A stretch of 64,000 nucleotides of DNA from contig DDUM01000064.1 in NCBI GenBank assembly GCA_002344795.1, positions 17,359 through 81,358 on the forward strand, written 5' to 3'. The translations under genes were made by a program, and so were the position numbers. Under the pieces are notes generated by a model. It saw only the letters and a list, made by a program, of their open reading frames with translations, made no database searches and was not told where the DNA came from. Position 1 is the first letter of the stretch; each line of letters starts with the position of its first letter. Shown here piece after piece: positions 33,861 through 42,338 of the stretch. This stretch comes from Flammeovirgaceae bacterium UBA2338. Its GTDB lineage: Bacteria > Bacteroidota > Bacteroidia > Cytophagales > Cyclobacteriaceae.

Positions 33861-34031
33861 TTTGAATGGGTTTCAATTGGCAGCCAAATTACCTTTTTGT
33901 GCCCGAATAAAACAAATCCAAGTGAGTTGAATCCAATTCTGACAGTTCATCCGGGCTATCCTACAGTTCAGTAACACCTTTTGCAGGGAATCGGCCTGAC
34001 GGCCAAATATTTACACTGTAATCACAACATT

Positions 34032-36185
34032 ATGAGAAAGGCAATACACATACTCCTCCTTTTTATCACCAGCGCCACATTTGCACAGACGAGCATTTCA
34101 GGTGTAGTTACCGATGAAAAAGGAGCGGCTATTCCTGGAGCCAATGTATCGATTGAGGGCACCTATGATGGAACGAGTACTTCTGTAGAAGGGGCTTTTC
34201 AATTTGAAACACTTGAAACAGGAGCGCAAACCATCACGATCACTTTTGTCGGTTTTAAGGCTTTTAGTCAGGCAGTAAATTTGAGTGGGCAACCCATTCA
34301 ACTCAAAGTTTCTTTAAAAGAAGAGATCAACCAACTGGATGCTGTAGTCATTTCTGCAGGTTCTTTCACCGCGGGAGAGGAGAAAAGAAGAACGATTTTA
34401 AAAGCCATTGACATCGCCACCACGGCAGGGGCTACAGCAGACATTGCTGGCGCACTCAATACCTTGCCCGGAACACAAAAGGTGGGAGAGAGCGGGAGGT
34501 TGTTTGTGCGTGGAGGAGATGGAAGTGAAGCCAAAACATTTATTGATGGCATGCTGGTAGCCAATGCCTACAGCCCGTCTGCGCCCAACACGCCATCCAG
34601 AGGCCGCTTTTTACCCTTTATGTTCAAGGGAACCAGCTTTAGTACCGGAGGATATTCCGCAGAGTATGGGCAGGCACTTTCTTCCGCACTGGTTCTTGAT
34701 TCAAAAGATAAGGCAGAACTCAATCAAACCGATTTGGGATTACTTTCTGTAGGGAGTGATGTGGCGCACACCCAGGTTTGGGACAGGTCATCCGTTTCAG
34801 GAAAAATCCAATACACGAATATCCGCCCTTACTTTGGAATGATCAATCAGGAAATAGATTGGATAACACCTCCGGCTTCCATTGAAGGAAGCACAGCCTT
34901 TAGACAAGAGGTAGGTGAGCATGGAATTGTTAAGTTTTTTGGAAATTTTAACCACTCGGATTTTAAGCTTAACAACAGTGACATCCTTAACCCTAATCAA
35001 AAGCAGTTGTTTGGTTACGCTAATAATTATGGATATGGCAATGCTTCTTTTCTGCAGGCACTCAACGATAGCTGGTCAGTAAAGGGAGGCCTATCGTACA
35101 ACTATAACGAGAACAATATTCTTTTTGGAAATAGTCCTGTTGATGAAGTAGAAAAGGGAACTCACTCCAAACTTGTTTTTGAAAATACCCTTTCCGATCG
35201 CGTTGAATTAAAATTTGGTGTTGAACATTTTCAATCCAGCTACGAAGCCTCGCGGTTAGATAGCTTATTGAAACAACAAACCATTGCATTCAACACGCCT
35301 ATCACCACTGGATTTGCTGAAGCAGAAATCTATGCCAGTAAATATTTTGTAACCCGTGCGGGTGTAAGAACGGAATACAATGGATTGATGGAAAAACTAA
35401 GTGTTGATCCACGGGTTTCAATCGCTTATAAGCCCTTTACCCATGGTCAGTTTTCATTGGCCTATGGACAATTCCGTCAGGTGGCACAAAATGAATTTCT
35501 TAGGGTAAATCAAAATCTTGAAGAAGAAAAGGCGGAGCACTTTATTTTGAATTATCAGGTGATTAATAACCAGCGGACTTTCAGGGCTGAACTTTATCAC
35601 AAGCGATATTCCAATCTTGTCAAATTTATGAATGGCAACCCTGAGCAACTTACCAATGCTGGCAATGGATATGCACAAGGGTTTGAGTTGTTTTGGAGAG
35701 ATAATAAAACGGTTCGCAATTTAGATTATTGGGTATCCTATTCTTATCTGGATACAGAACGCGATTACCTTGACTTCCCCAACGCATCAGTTCCTGGTTT
35801 TGCCTCTACCCACAATTTCTCTGTAGTAGGTAAGAAATTCATCTCAGAAATTAAGTCACAACTGGGAGTCACTTATTCCTACAGCAGCCCGCGGGCATAT
35901 AACAATCCCAACAGCGAAGTTTTTAATAATGGAAGAACACCCGCCTACCAGGATTTAAGTATGAACTTATCGTACCTGCCTAAGCCTTTTCTGATCATTC
36001 ATTTGTCAGTTACCAATGTACTGGGCAGAGACAATGTTTTTGGATACGACTATAGTGAAACCCCTGACACTAATGGGAATTACCTGAGTCGGGCCATTCG
36101 TCAACCAGCAAAACGTTTTCTGTTCCTAGGAATATTTTTCACCATTTCAAAAAATAAATCTGTTAATCAATTACCCAATTTATAA
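34032..36185 (+). CDS. TonB-dependent receptor with N-terminal carboxypeptidase-like domain
   Basis: 717 aa from ATG 34032; the longest frame from 33981 adds 17 residues before the signal peptide (AIHILLLFITSATFAQT). Domain order: beta-sandwich regulatory-like domain (about 20-105: SGVVTDEKGAAIPGANVSIEGTYDGTST), plug (about 115-230: LNTLPGTQKVGESGRLFVRGGDGSEAKTFIDG), then a barrel to the C-terminus. It lacks the SusC-specific motifs and has no SusD partner. The plug keeps the VRGG element. It is followed by a small exported protein 11 bases away, a recurrent receptor-partner layout. Substrate unknown. Confidence 0.92.
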   Translation: MRKAIHILLLFITSATFAQTSISGVVTDEKGAAIPGANVSIEGTYDGTSTSVEGAFQFETLETGAQTITITFVGFKAFSQAVNLSGQPIQLKVSLKEEINQLDAVVISAGSFTAGEEKRRTILKAIDIATTAGATADIAGALNTLPGTQKVGESGRLFVRGGDGSEAKTFIDGMLVANAYSPSAPNTPSRGRFLPFMFKGTSFSTGGYSAEYGQALSSALVLDSKDKAELNQTDLGLLSVGSDVAHTQVWDRSSVSGKIQYTNIRPYFGMINQEIDWITPPASIEGSTAFRQEVGEHGIVKFFGNFNHSDFKLNNSDILNPNQKQLFGYANNYGYGNASFLQALNDSWSVKGGLSYNYNENNILFGNSPVDEVEKGTHSKLVFENTLSDRVELKFGVEHFQSSYEASRLDSLLKQQTIAFNTPITTGFAEAEIYASKYFVTRAGVRTEYNGLMEKLSVDPRVSIAYKPFTHGQFSLAYGQFRQVAQNEFLRVNQNLEEEKAEHFILNYQVINNQRTFRAELYHKRYSNLVKFMNGNPEQLTNAGNGYAQGFELFWRDNKTVRNLDYWVSYSYLDTERDYLDFPNASVPGFASTHNFSVVGKKFISEIKSQLGVTYSYSSPRAYNNPNSEVFNNGRTPAYQDLSMNLSYLPKPFLIIHLSVTNVLGRDNVFGYDYSETPDTNGNYLSRAIRQPAKRFLFLGIFFTISKNKSVNQLPNL

Positions 36186-36196
36186 ACCCTACAATT

Positions 36197-36829
36197 ATGA
36201 AAACATCTATGTTAATTTTATTCACTTTTTGTTCTGCTGCCTTGTTTGCCAATGATAAATACAAACAGGCGATGCAAACCAACATCCAGGCCATATACAA
36301 GGCACAGTCAACAGAGGAAATACAACAGGCTGTGAATTCTTTTGAGCGCATCGGAACAGCTGAGAAAAGTAAATGGGAACCCTTCTACTATGCTTCCTTT
36401 GGATATATCATGATGTCCACCCGGGAAGAAGACGGTGCTAAAAGAGATGCACTGTTGGATAAAGCAACGGAAGTACTAAAGAAGGCATCTGTAATCCAGC
36501 AGAATGATTCTGAGATCACTGCGTTGGAAGGTTTTATTTATATGATGCGCGTTACAGTTGATCCGGCAACGAGAGGGCAACAGTACTCAGGGTTGGCCAT
36601 GCAAACTTTTGGAAAAGCACTGGGGCTTAATCCTGAAAACCCACGGGCAATGGCATTAATGGCGCAAATGGAATTTGGTACTGCTCAGTTTTTTAAATCG
36701 CCTACAACAAGCGCGTGCGAGAAGGCTTCAAATGCAATAGCCATGTTTGATGCTCCACCTTCAGCTGATCCACTGGCACCACGATGGGGAAAAGAAACCG
36801 CGTTGCGGGTGGTAAAACAATGCCAATAG
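36197..36829 (+). CDS. Exported TPR-like helical protein, partner of the TonB receptor
   Basis: 210 aa with signal peptide (SMLILFTFCSAALFAN). The mature part is helical with two TPR-like pairs: KWEPFYYASFGYIMMSTREEDGAKRDALLDKATEVLKKAS and GLAMQTFGKALGLNPENPRAMALMAQMEF. A Cys-containing tail ends the protein. It starts 11 bases after the receptor gene and ends before a strong hairpin, so the two form one transcript. Function unknown; periplasmic location is inferred. Confidence 0.75.
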   Translation: MKTSMLILFTFCSAALFANDKYKQAMQTNIQAIYKAQSTEEIQQAVNSFERIGTAEKSKWEPFYYASFGYIMMSTREEDGAKRDALLDKATEVLKKASVIQQNDSEITALEGFIYMMRVTVDPATRGQQYSGLAMQTFGKALGLNPENPRAMALMAQMEFGTAQFFKSPTTSACEKASNAIAMFDAPPSADPLAPRWGKETALRVVKQCQ

Positions 36830-36834
36830 TTATT

Positions 36835-36872
36835 AATACAAAAGCGGGGATACCATTCTTCGCTTTTGTATT
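36835..36872 (+). terminator. Terminator after the receptor/TPR unit
   Basis: Perfect 12-bp arms AATACAAAAGCG (36835-36846) and CGCTTTTGTATT (36861-36872) around a 14-base loop; the 3' arm is T-rich. Confidence 0.75.
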
Positions 36873-36937
36873 ATGCATTAAAAAAGGCCTTGTTGAATTA
36901 AAAAGATAAAGTAACTTATCATCCTAATCACAATCCA

Positions 36938-37954
36938 TTGGAAAAAAAGTCCACTAACTTCAGAGGGTATATCATTACTTCGCTATGGCTGATAGCTGCG
37001 GGTGTTGCACTTACATTGATTACGTATTCTTCTGCAAATAGAAAATTATCAACCTTTCTTATAGTTGCTTCTTTTTCTTCACTGATGTGGATCTTCTTGT
37101 GGCTGGGAAATGCCATGGCAAGCGATTTGATTGATAGGAAAATTGATTGGATTAAAGAGCCCGTAAAACGTTTTGTCGTGGGGATGCTTGTAATGATCGT
37201 TTACACCGTGCTGGTTTCATATGGTTTGGTTTACCTATACAAAAACGTGTTTGGTCTGAATGTGGGAGACACCACCATTTTCCAATATTCTACACTTATT
37301 ATAACCTTTATCATTTCATTATTTATGCATGGGCGCGGTTTTTTGAAAAGCTGGAAACTGGCAGAGATTGAAGCGGAAAAGGCAAAGCAAGAAAGTATTA
37401 GGGCCAACTATGAGAGCCTTAAAAACCAGGTGAATCCTCACTTTTTGTTTAATAGTTTGAATGCACTGACAAGTCTCGTTTATGAGGATCAGGATAAGGC
37501 AGCCAAATTTATCAAACAGCTATCGGAGGTATATCGTTATGTTTTGGATTCTCGCAATAAAGAGGTGGTGAGCCTGGATGAGGAATTGAGATTTCTGGAC
37601 TCGTATCTTTTTTTACAGCAAATCCGGTTTGGAGATAAGTTGAAAATTGAAAATGAATTAAAACCCATGAAGGGAAACATTCCACCTTTGGCCATTCAGA
37701 TGCTGGTAGAGAATGCCATCAAGCACAATGAGGTTTCTCAGGAGCACCCCCTTGTAGTCACGTTGCATGCGGATGGATCAAATCTGTTTATCTCAAATAA
37801 TCTTCAACTAAGATCAAAATTGATAAGTGATTCTGTTGGCGTGGGGTTGGATAATATTAAGAAGAGGTTTGAGTTTCTGAGTGATCGACCTATTGTAATT
37901 GAAAAAGATGAAAAGAACTTTGTTGTGAGGCTCCCCATATTATTAGAGGAATGA
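36938..37954 (+). CDS. LytS/YehU-type sensor histidine kinase
   Basis: 338 aa starting at TTG 36938; an in-frame stop at 36899 precludes a longer form and no ATG precedes the membrane part. Four hydrophobic segments (about residues 10-130), a short coiled linker (AEIEAEKAKQESIRANYESL), then the His_kinase domain with the phospho-acceptor in NQVNPHFLFNSLNAL and an ATPase domain with N box LVENAIKHN and GVGLDNIKKR. Autophosphorylates and signals to the LytTR regulator whose ATG overlaps its stop codon by 4 bases. The membrane segment lacks a recognisable ligand domain. Confidence 0.93.
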   Translation: MEKKSTNFRGYIITSLWLIAAGVALTLITYSSANRKLSTFLIVASFSSLMWIFLWLGNAMASDLIDRKIDWIKEPVKRFVVGMLVMIVYTVLVSYGLVYLYKNVFGLNVGDTTIFQYSTLIITFIISLFMHGRGFLKSWKLAEIEAEKAKQESIRANYESLKNQVNPHFLFNSLNALTSLVYEDQDKAAKFIKQLSEVYRYVLDSRNKEVVSLDEELRFLDSYLFLQQIRFGDKLKIENELKPMKGNIPPLAIQMLVENAIKHNEVSQEHPLVVTLHADGSNLFISNNLQLRSKLISDSVGVGLDNIKKRFEFLSDRPIVIEKDEKNFVVRLPILLEE

Positions 37955-38715
37955 TGAAAGTGCTAATCATAGAAGATGAGCCATTGGCAGCAGCTCGGTT
38001 AAAAAATTTATTGAAGGAGATCAACTCCTCCATTGAAGTCCTGCAAATCATCGATACAGTAAAGTCTTCCATAAAATGGTTCTCAGAAAATGACACACCT
38101 CAATTGGTTTTTATGGATATCCAGTTGGCTGATGGGTTGAGTTTTGAGATTTTTGAAAAAATTGAAATTAGCGCCCCTGTCATATTTACCACTGCCTACG
38201 ATGAGTATGCGCTCAAGGCTTTTAAGGTGAATAGCATCGACTATATTTTAAAACCCATTGATGAGAAGAGTTTAAAGATGGCTTTTCAAAAATATGAAAC
38301 ATTGATCCCTCAAGGTCAGACACAGAATTCTTTGCTGGAACGGGTAGGGGTGGCCATGCAAATGCTTACCAAAAAGTACAAGGAAAGGTTCGTGACCAAA
38401 GTAGGGGACCATTTACGTTTTATAGATGTGGAAGAAATCCTGTATTTTTTTAGTGCTGATAAAGTAACGTTTTGTATTACAAAAGATAACAGAAAACATA
38501 TACTGGATTTCACGCTCGATCAGCTCGATGAGTTGGTTGACCCTTCTCAATATTGCCGTATAAATCGAAAGTATATAGTGAGTATCAGCGGTATCATTGA
38601 TGTGATCAGTCATTCCAATAGCAGACTAAAGCTTATTTTAAAAGCCAGTGATGACAATGACGTGATTGTGGCACGCGAACGCGTACAAAGTTTTAAAGAC
38701 TGGCTCGATAGATAA
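37951..38715 (+). CDS. LytTR-family response regulator
   Basis: 254 aa. Receiver domain residues 1-120 with acidic pair in IIEDEPLAA, phospho-acceptor Asp in LVFMDIQLADG, Thr in VIFTTAYDEYA and Lys in YILKPID. LytTR DNA-binding domain from about 150: RFVTKVGDHLRFIDVEEILYFFSADK and YCRINRKYIVSI. ATG 37954 is an equally good start. Overlaps the kinase gene and is followed after 24 bases by the DUF3667 gene. Confidence 0.94.
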   Translation: MMKVLIIEDEPLAAARLKNLLKEINSSIEVLQIIDTVKSSIKWFSENDTPQLVFMDIQLADGLSFEIFEKIEISAPVIFTTAYDEYALKAFKVNSIDYILKPIDEKSLKMAFQKYETLIPQGQTQNSLLERVGVAMQMLTKKYKERFVTKVGDHLRFIDVEEILYFFSADKVTFCITKDNRKHILDFTLDQLDELVDPSQYCRINRKYIVSISGIIDVISHSNSRLKLILKASDDNDVIVARERVQSFKDWLDR

Positions 38716-38739
38716 AAGGGAAGTTTCTTAAATTACAGG

Positions 38740-39507
38740 ATGAATTGCGCAAATTGCGGCACCTCATTTGATTCAAAATTCTGTCCTCATTGTGGTCAAA
38801 AACGAGAAACCAAGCCATTGAGTTTTTCATCCTTGTGGATGGATTTCCAATCAAGAATTTATGGATTGGATGGTATTTTTCCCCGAACCGTCAAAGACCT
38901 TTTGTTCAGGCCTGGTTTCGTATCAAAAGAATTTATTAGAGGTAACAGAGTGACCTACGTTGGTCCGGTAGGCTATTTCTTTCTTATGGTGGCACTTTCT
39001 GTCTTGTTGATGCAGGTGACAGACTTTGATTTTTACGAATTCTCCAAAAACGTCACACCTCTAGGTGGGAATCAATCCGAGCTACAAGTAAATATTTCCA
39101 AACTACTTAGCAATTTCGTTTCCAAAAATTTCAAGCTGTTTAAGTTCGCCCTAATTCCTTTGAATACATTTTGGATTTGGCTGTTTGTAAGAAAGAAGGG
39201 GTATAATTTTCTGGAGTGTTCCGTTCCCTCTTTTTACGCACAAGGACAGTTAGAGTTGTTGTTTATGATTAATATGATGGGGAGGTACATCTTTGATGTT
39301 TATTTCAATAATATAGTTTTTATCATTGAGCCGTGCTATTATGGCTTTCTGTTTGTTAACTGGTTCTCTGATCACAAGATTAAATTTTTCATTCAAGGAG
39401 TTGTAATTTGGATTCTTTCTATTGTTACTTACATACTCCTTATAGCTATTTGTGGGATAATCTGGATTTTTTCTAACCCTGAAGTCATACACTCTATTAA
39501 ATCTTAA
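38740..39507 (+). CDS. DUF3667 zinc-ribbon membrane protein
   Basis: 255 aa. A zinc ribbon opens the protein (CANCGTSFDSKFCPHCGQKR: two CxxC pairs), followed by RTVKDLLFRPGFVSKEFIRGNRVTYVGPVGYFFLMVALSV, the DUF3667 core, and four or so membrane segments. Function unknown. It is co-directional with the LytS/LytTR genes, 24 bases after, so it may be part of that signalling unit. It overlaps the convergent Rieske oxygenase by 4 bases. Confidence 0.88.
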   Translation: MNCANCGTSFDSKFCPHCGQKRETKPLSFSSLWMDFQSRIYGLDGIFPRTVKDLLFRPGFVSKEFIRGNRVTYVGPVGYFFLMVALSVLLMQVTDFDFYEFSKNVTPLGGNQSELQVNISKLLSNFVSKNFKLFKFALIPLNTFWIWLFVRKKGYNFLECSVPSFYAQGQLELLFMINMMGRYIFDVYFNNIVFIIEPCYYGFLFVNWFSDHKIKFFIQGVVIWILSIVTYILLIAICGIIWIFSNPEVIHSIKS

Positions 39508-40592
39508 GATTTATTCATAAAATCACTAATTAAGCAGTGAAAGTGATGCGTTCCTTTTTCCTGCTTTACGGAATAGCGTCCATGTTTATAAAATCTAGAC
39601 CTGATACCCTTTTGCACATTTTGTACTATATCCTCATCTTCCATTTCCACTGTATGGAGATTGGATCCAGCCCCCTGGTCAAGTTTGCTTTCATCCCACA
39701 CATAAGATAGAAAGGACACTTTACATTTGTCAACGGCTATAGGGTTGACAATATTAAGGGACAATCCCCATGGGTAGAAATTGAACATCATGTTGGGGAA
39801 AACCCAGAAATAATATCCGGCAATATTTTTTCCATAGTCCACTGATTCTTTAGGTAAGTCAAAAGAGGGTTGACCTTTCTTTGCAATACCAAGTTGAAGT
39901 GAGCAATACTTATTTAATTCAATGGTATAATTACCGTAATCAATAACTGCGTTAAGTCCAGCATGTACAAAAGGGATATGGAATCCTTCCAAGTAATTTT
40001 CGCAATACAAGGCCCAGTTGGAAGTAACGAGATAAGCTTTAGACAAGTCGGGTCGGAATTTGAATTCTGAAAGCGGCATCCATTTTACTCTTTTCATCAT
40101 TGGCCTCAGGAACTCGTCAGCGGGTAAGTTGGAGTTTAGTGATGTAAATAACCACTTGTGCCATTCAAACAATGGTACGGTTGATAGGTCATCATCTTTT
40201 GTGGGAAAATTTTCTACTTCCTTAAACTCGGGCATAGACTGAAATTTTCCATCCAGAGAAAATTTTCTTCCGTGGTATTTACATCTGAGGTCATTGACCT
40301 GACAGGATTTTTCTACTAACAGGTTACCCCTGTGAGTACATACATTGGATAAACAACGGAGGGTTCCAGTTTTGTCTCTTGAAAGTATTAATGGTTCATT
40401 GATATAACGTTCCAATAAGTTTACTGGAGCCACAGAACCATCTTCCTTCACCTGATCTGTATCACCAATAAATTGCCATGTTTTGCTAAATATCTTTTCT
40501 TTGGCAGCTTCGTAGTATTCGTGATTAAGATAAAAATCGGTAGATAAAGTTTTTGCTGTGGCAATATTTTTATCCATCATTAATTCTTTCAT
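39504..40592 (-). CDS. Rieske non-heme iron oxygenase, alpha subunit
   Basis: 362 aa. Rieske [2Fe-2S] ligands Cys85-x-His87 and Cys104-x2-His107 (CTHRG and CKYHG). Catalytic iron site: His205 and His210 in ENYLEGFHIPFVHAG plus an Asp near residue 325 (EMEDEDIVQNVQKG). Resembles the choline monooxygenase/aromatic ring-hydroxylase subgroup with a short N-terminus. It needs a reductase and sometimes a ferredoxin, neither of which is nearby. Substrate not inferable. ATG 40592 used; internal ATGs 12-15 bases in are possible. Confidence 0.92.
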   Translation of the reverse strand: MKELMMDKNIATAKTLSTDFYLNHEYYEAAKEKIFSKTWQFIGDTDQVKEDGSVAPVNLLERYINEPLILSRDKTGTLRCLSNVCTHRGNLLVEKSCQVNDLRCKYHGRKFSLDGKFQSMPEFKEVENFPTKDDDLSTVPLFEWHKWLFTSLNSNLPADEFLRPMMKRVKWMPLSEFKFRPDLSKAYLVTSNWALYCENYLEGFHIPFVHAGLNAVIDYGNYTIELNKYCSLQLGIAKKGQPSFDLPKESVDYGKNIAGYYFWVFPNMMFNFYPWGLSLNIVNPIAVDKCKVSFLSYVWDESKLDQGAGSNLHTVEMEDEDIVQNVQKGIRSRFYKHGRYSVKQEKGTHHFHCLISDFMNKS

Positions 40593-40691
40593 ACACCATA
40601 AATTTGATCTAATTTATTAAATTGATTCTAAACATATCAGTTATGTCTTCATCTGGACGATAATAATATCCATAGATAACCAATTTGGAAT

Positions 40692-41084
40692 ATGGCAAAA
40701 TCATTCTTCTATTGGGGGGCGAGGCTCATGGCTGCTCTTATATTATTACAAACTTTATTTTTTAAGTTTTCAGGTTCTGCCGAGTCTGTCTATATTTTTT
40801 CCACAGTAGGTCTGGAGCCCTGGGGTAGAATAGGGGTTGGCGTTTTGGAGCTTATTGCCTCGGTATTACTGGTAATCACCACTGTTTCCTGGCTGGGCGC
40901 ATTATTAAGTCTTGCTTTGATGTTGGGTGCAATTGGAATGCATTTGACATTATTAGGTATAGAAATTCAGGGCGATGGTGGCCAACTCTTTTTTATGGCA
41001 TTAGTTGTTGTAGTATGCTCAATATTTGTGCTCTGGACGGATAAGGAGAAGGCGATTATTTTTATAGATAATTTAAGGAGTTGA
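40692..41084 (+). CDS. DoxX-like small membrane protein
   Basis: 130 aa with four hydrophobic segments: ARLMAALILLQTLFFKFSGS, VGVLELIASVLLVITTVSWLGALLSLALMLGAIG and FFMALVVVVCSIFVLW. The K-x-x-G...E-LIA pattern fits DoxX-like proteins of unknown role, sometimes linked to redox stress. Stands alone between the Rieske gene (divergent) and bestrophin. Confidence 0.82.
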   Translation: MAKSFFYWGARLMAALILLQTLFFKFSGSAESVYIFSTVGLEPWGRIGVGVLELIASVLLVITTVSWLGALLSLALMLGAIGMHLTLLGIEIQGDGGQLFFMALVVVVCSIFVLWTDKEKAIIFIDNLRS

Positions 41085-41187
41085 CTTTCTGCCAATTATT
41101 AAAATTATTTCAATAGAAAAGTTTCATTCCGGATGCCTTTGGAAATGAAGCTGTGAATAAGTTTATTGGGGCATAATTACCCAATAG

Positions 41188-42072
41188 ATGATTTCTTATA
41201 ACCCCAAAAGCTGGCTTTCACTGATTTTTCACTCTTACAGCAGGCAGGTGATGAAGACTTTGACCCCTGTTATTGTCTTCATGGGTTTATTCAGTTTTGG
41301 GTTCTGTTATATCATACTTGATGTCTACGAATTAGAGGAGCATGAGTTGCACAGTACTGTTGCAATGCATTCTCTGGTGGGAATTGTTCTTGGACTTTTT
41401 CTCGTGTTCAGAACCAATACGGCATACGACAGGTGGTGGGAAGGAAGGAAGCATTGGGGGCTATTAGTCAATAACACCCGTAATCTTTCGCATAAACTAA
41501 ATGCCTTTCTCGATCGAAGTGATTCGGATAATAGAAATTGGTTTGCCAAAATGATTCCCAATTTTGTTTTTTCTACTAAGGAACACTTGCGGAGAGGAGT
41601 AAAGATGGATGAATTGGAGATGGCTGATGCTAATTTCAATGACAGATTGAAAGGGGTAAAACATATTCCCAACCGATTGTCTTCTATGTTGTATGAGCGG
41701 GTGAATGACCTTTATAAGGATAAAAAATTGAGTGGCAATCAGTTATACATTGTCGATAAGGAATTAAAACAATTTTCAGATATTCTTGGAGCATGCGAAC
41801 GGATTAAGAATACACCCATACCTTATTCTTATACCATGTACATCAAAAAATTTATATTTATCTATATACTCACACTGCCCTTTGGTTTTGTCACAATAGC
41901 AGGGTACATGACTGTACCCATAGTTATCCTCATTTCTTATGTGCTACTGAGTGTAGAACTTATTGCAGAAGAAATAGAAGATCCTTTTGGTAACGATGTA
42001 AACGATTTGCCTACCGATGAACTATCCCTTAAGATAAAGGACAACGTAAAAGAGATTCTCTTACAGGACTAA
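41188..42072 (+). CDS. Bestrophin-family anion/ion channel
   Basis: 294 aa. Family motifs: TPVIVFMGLFSFGFCYI, VVFRTNTAYDRWWEGRKHWGLLVNNTRNLSHKL (here LVFRTNTAYDRWWEG), LPFGFVTIAGYMTVPIVILISYVLLSVELIAEEIEDPFGNDVNDLP. The last is the signature E-I-E-x-PFG of bacterial bestrophins, which form pentameric ion channels. Its stop codon overlaps the convergent 41-aa membrane peptide by 4 bases. Confidence 0.94.
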   Translation: MISYNPKSWLSLIFHSYSRQVMKTLTPVIVFMGLFSFGFCYIILDVYELEEHELHSTVAMHSLVGIVLGLFLVFRTNTAYDRWWEGRKHWGLLVNNTRNLSHKLNAFLDRSDSDNRNWFAKMIPNFVFSTKEHLRRGVKMDELEMADANFNDRLKGVKHIPNRLSSMLYERVNDLYKDKKLSGNQLYIVDKELKQFSDILGACERIKNTPIPYSYTMYIKKFIFIYILTLPFGFVTIAGYMTVPIVILISYVLLSVELIAEEIEDPFGNDVNDLPTDELSLKIKDNVKEILLQD

Positions 42073-42194
42073 TCTGTTAATAGCATATAAAAAAAGAATA
42101 GTATGATCAGGAGAATCCAAACACCATACATGATTAAGTCCGTTTTCACATAGGCACTGTATTCATTGTACATTTTCTTTATCCACCTTATCAT
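42069..42194 (-). CDS. Small single-pass membrane protein, 41 aa
   Basis: An ATG frame of 41 codons with a basic, aromatic amphipathic N-terminus (MIRWIKKMYNEYSAYVKTD) and one clean transmembrane helix (YGVWILLIILFFFYMLL) ending in TD. It fits exactly between the bestrophin stop and the 5' region of the next gene, and its charge layout follows the positive-inside rule with a cytoplasmic N-terminus. Too short for ordinary gene callers. No family known; possible regulator of a membrane partner. Confidence 0.55.
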   Translation of the reverse strand: MIRWIKKMYNEYSAYVKTDLIMYGVWILLIILFFFYMLLTD

Positions 42195-42338
42195 CTGGCT
42201 AAAATTACATAAAACATAAATTGTACAACAGGTGCTACCATTGGAGATAGGATCGATTTGAAATTTTAATCCTAAAGAACTGTGTACTTTCAGGTTACTG
42301 ATGTAGCTTACATGGCCTTATTTTAATCTGAAATTGTG

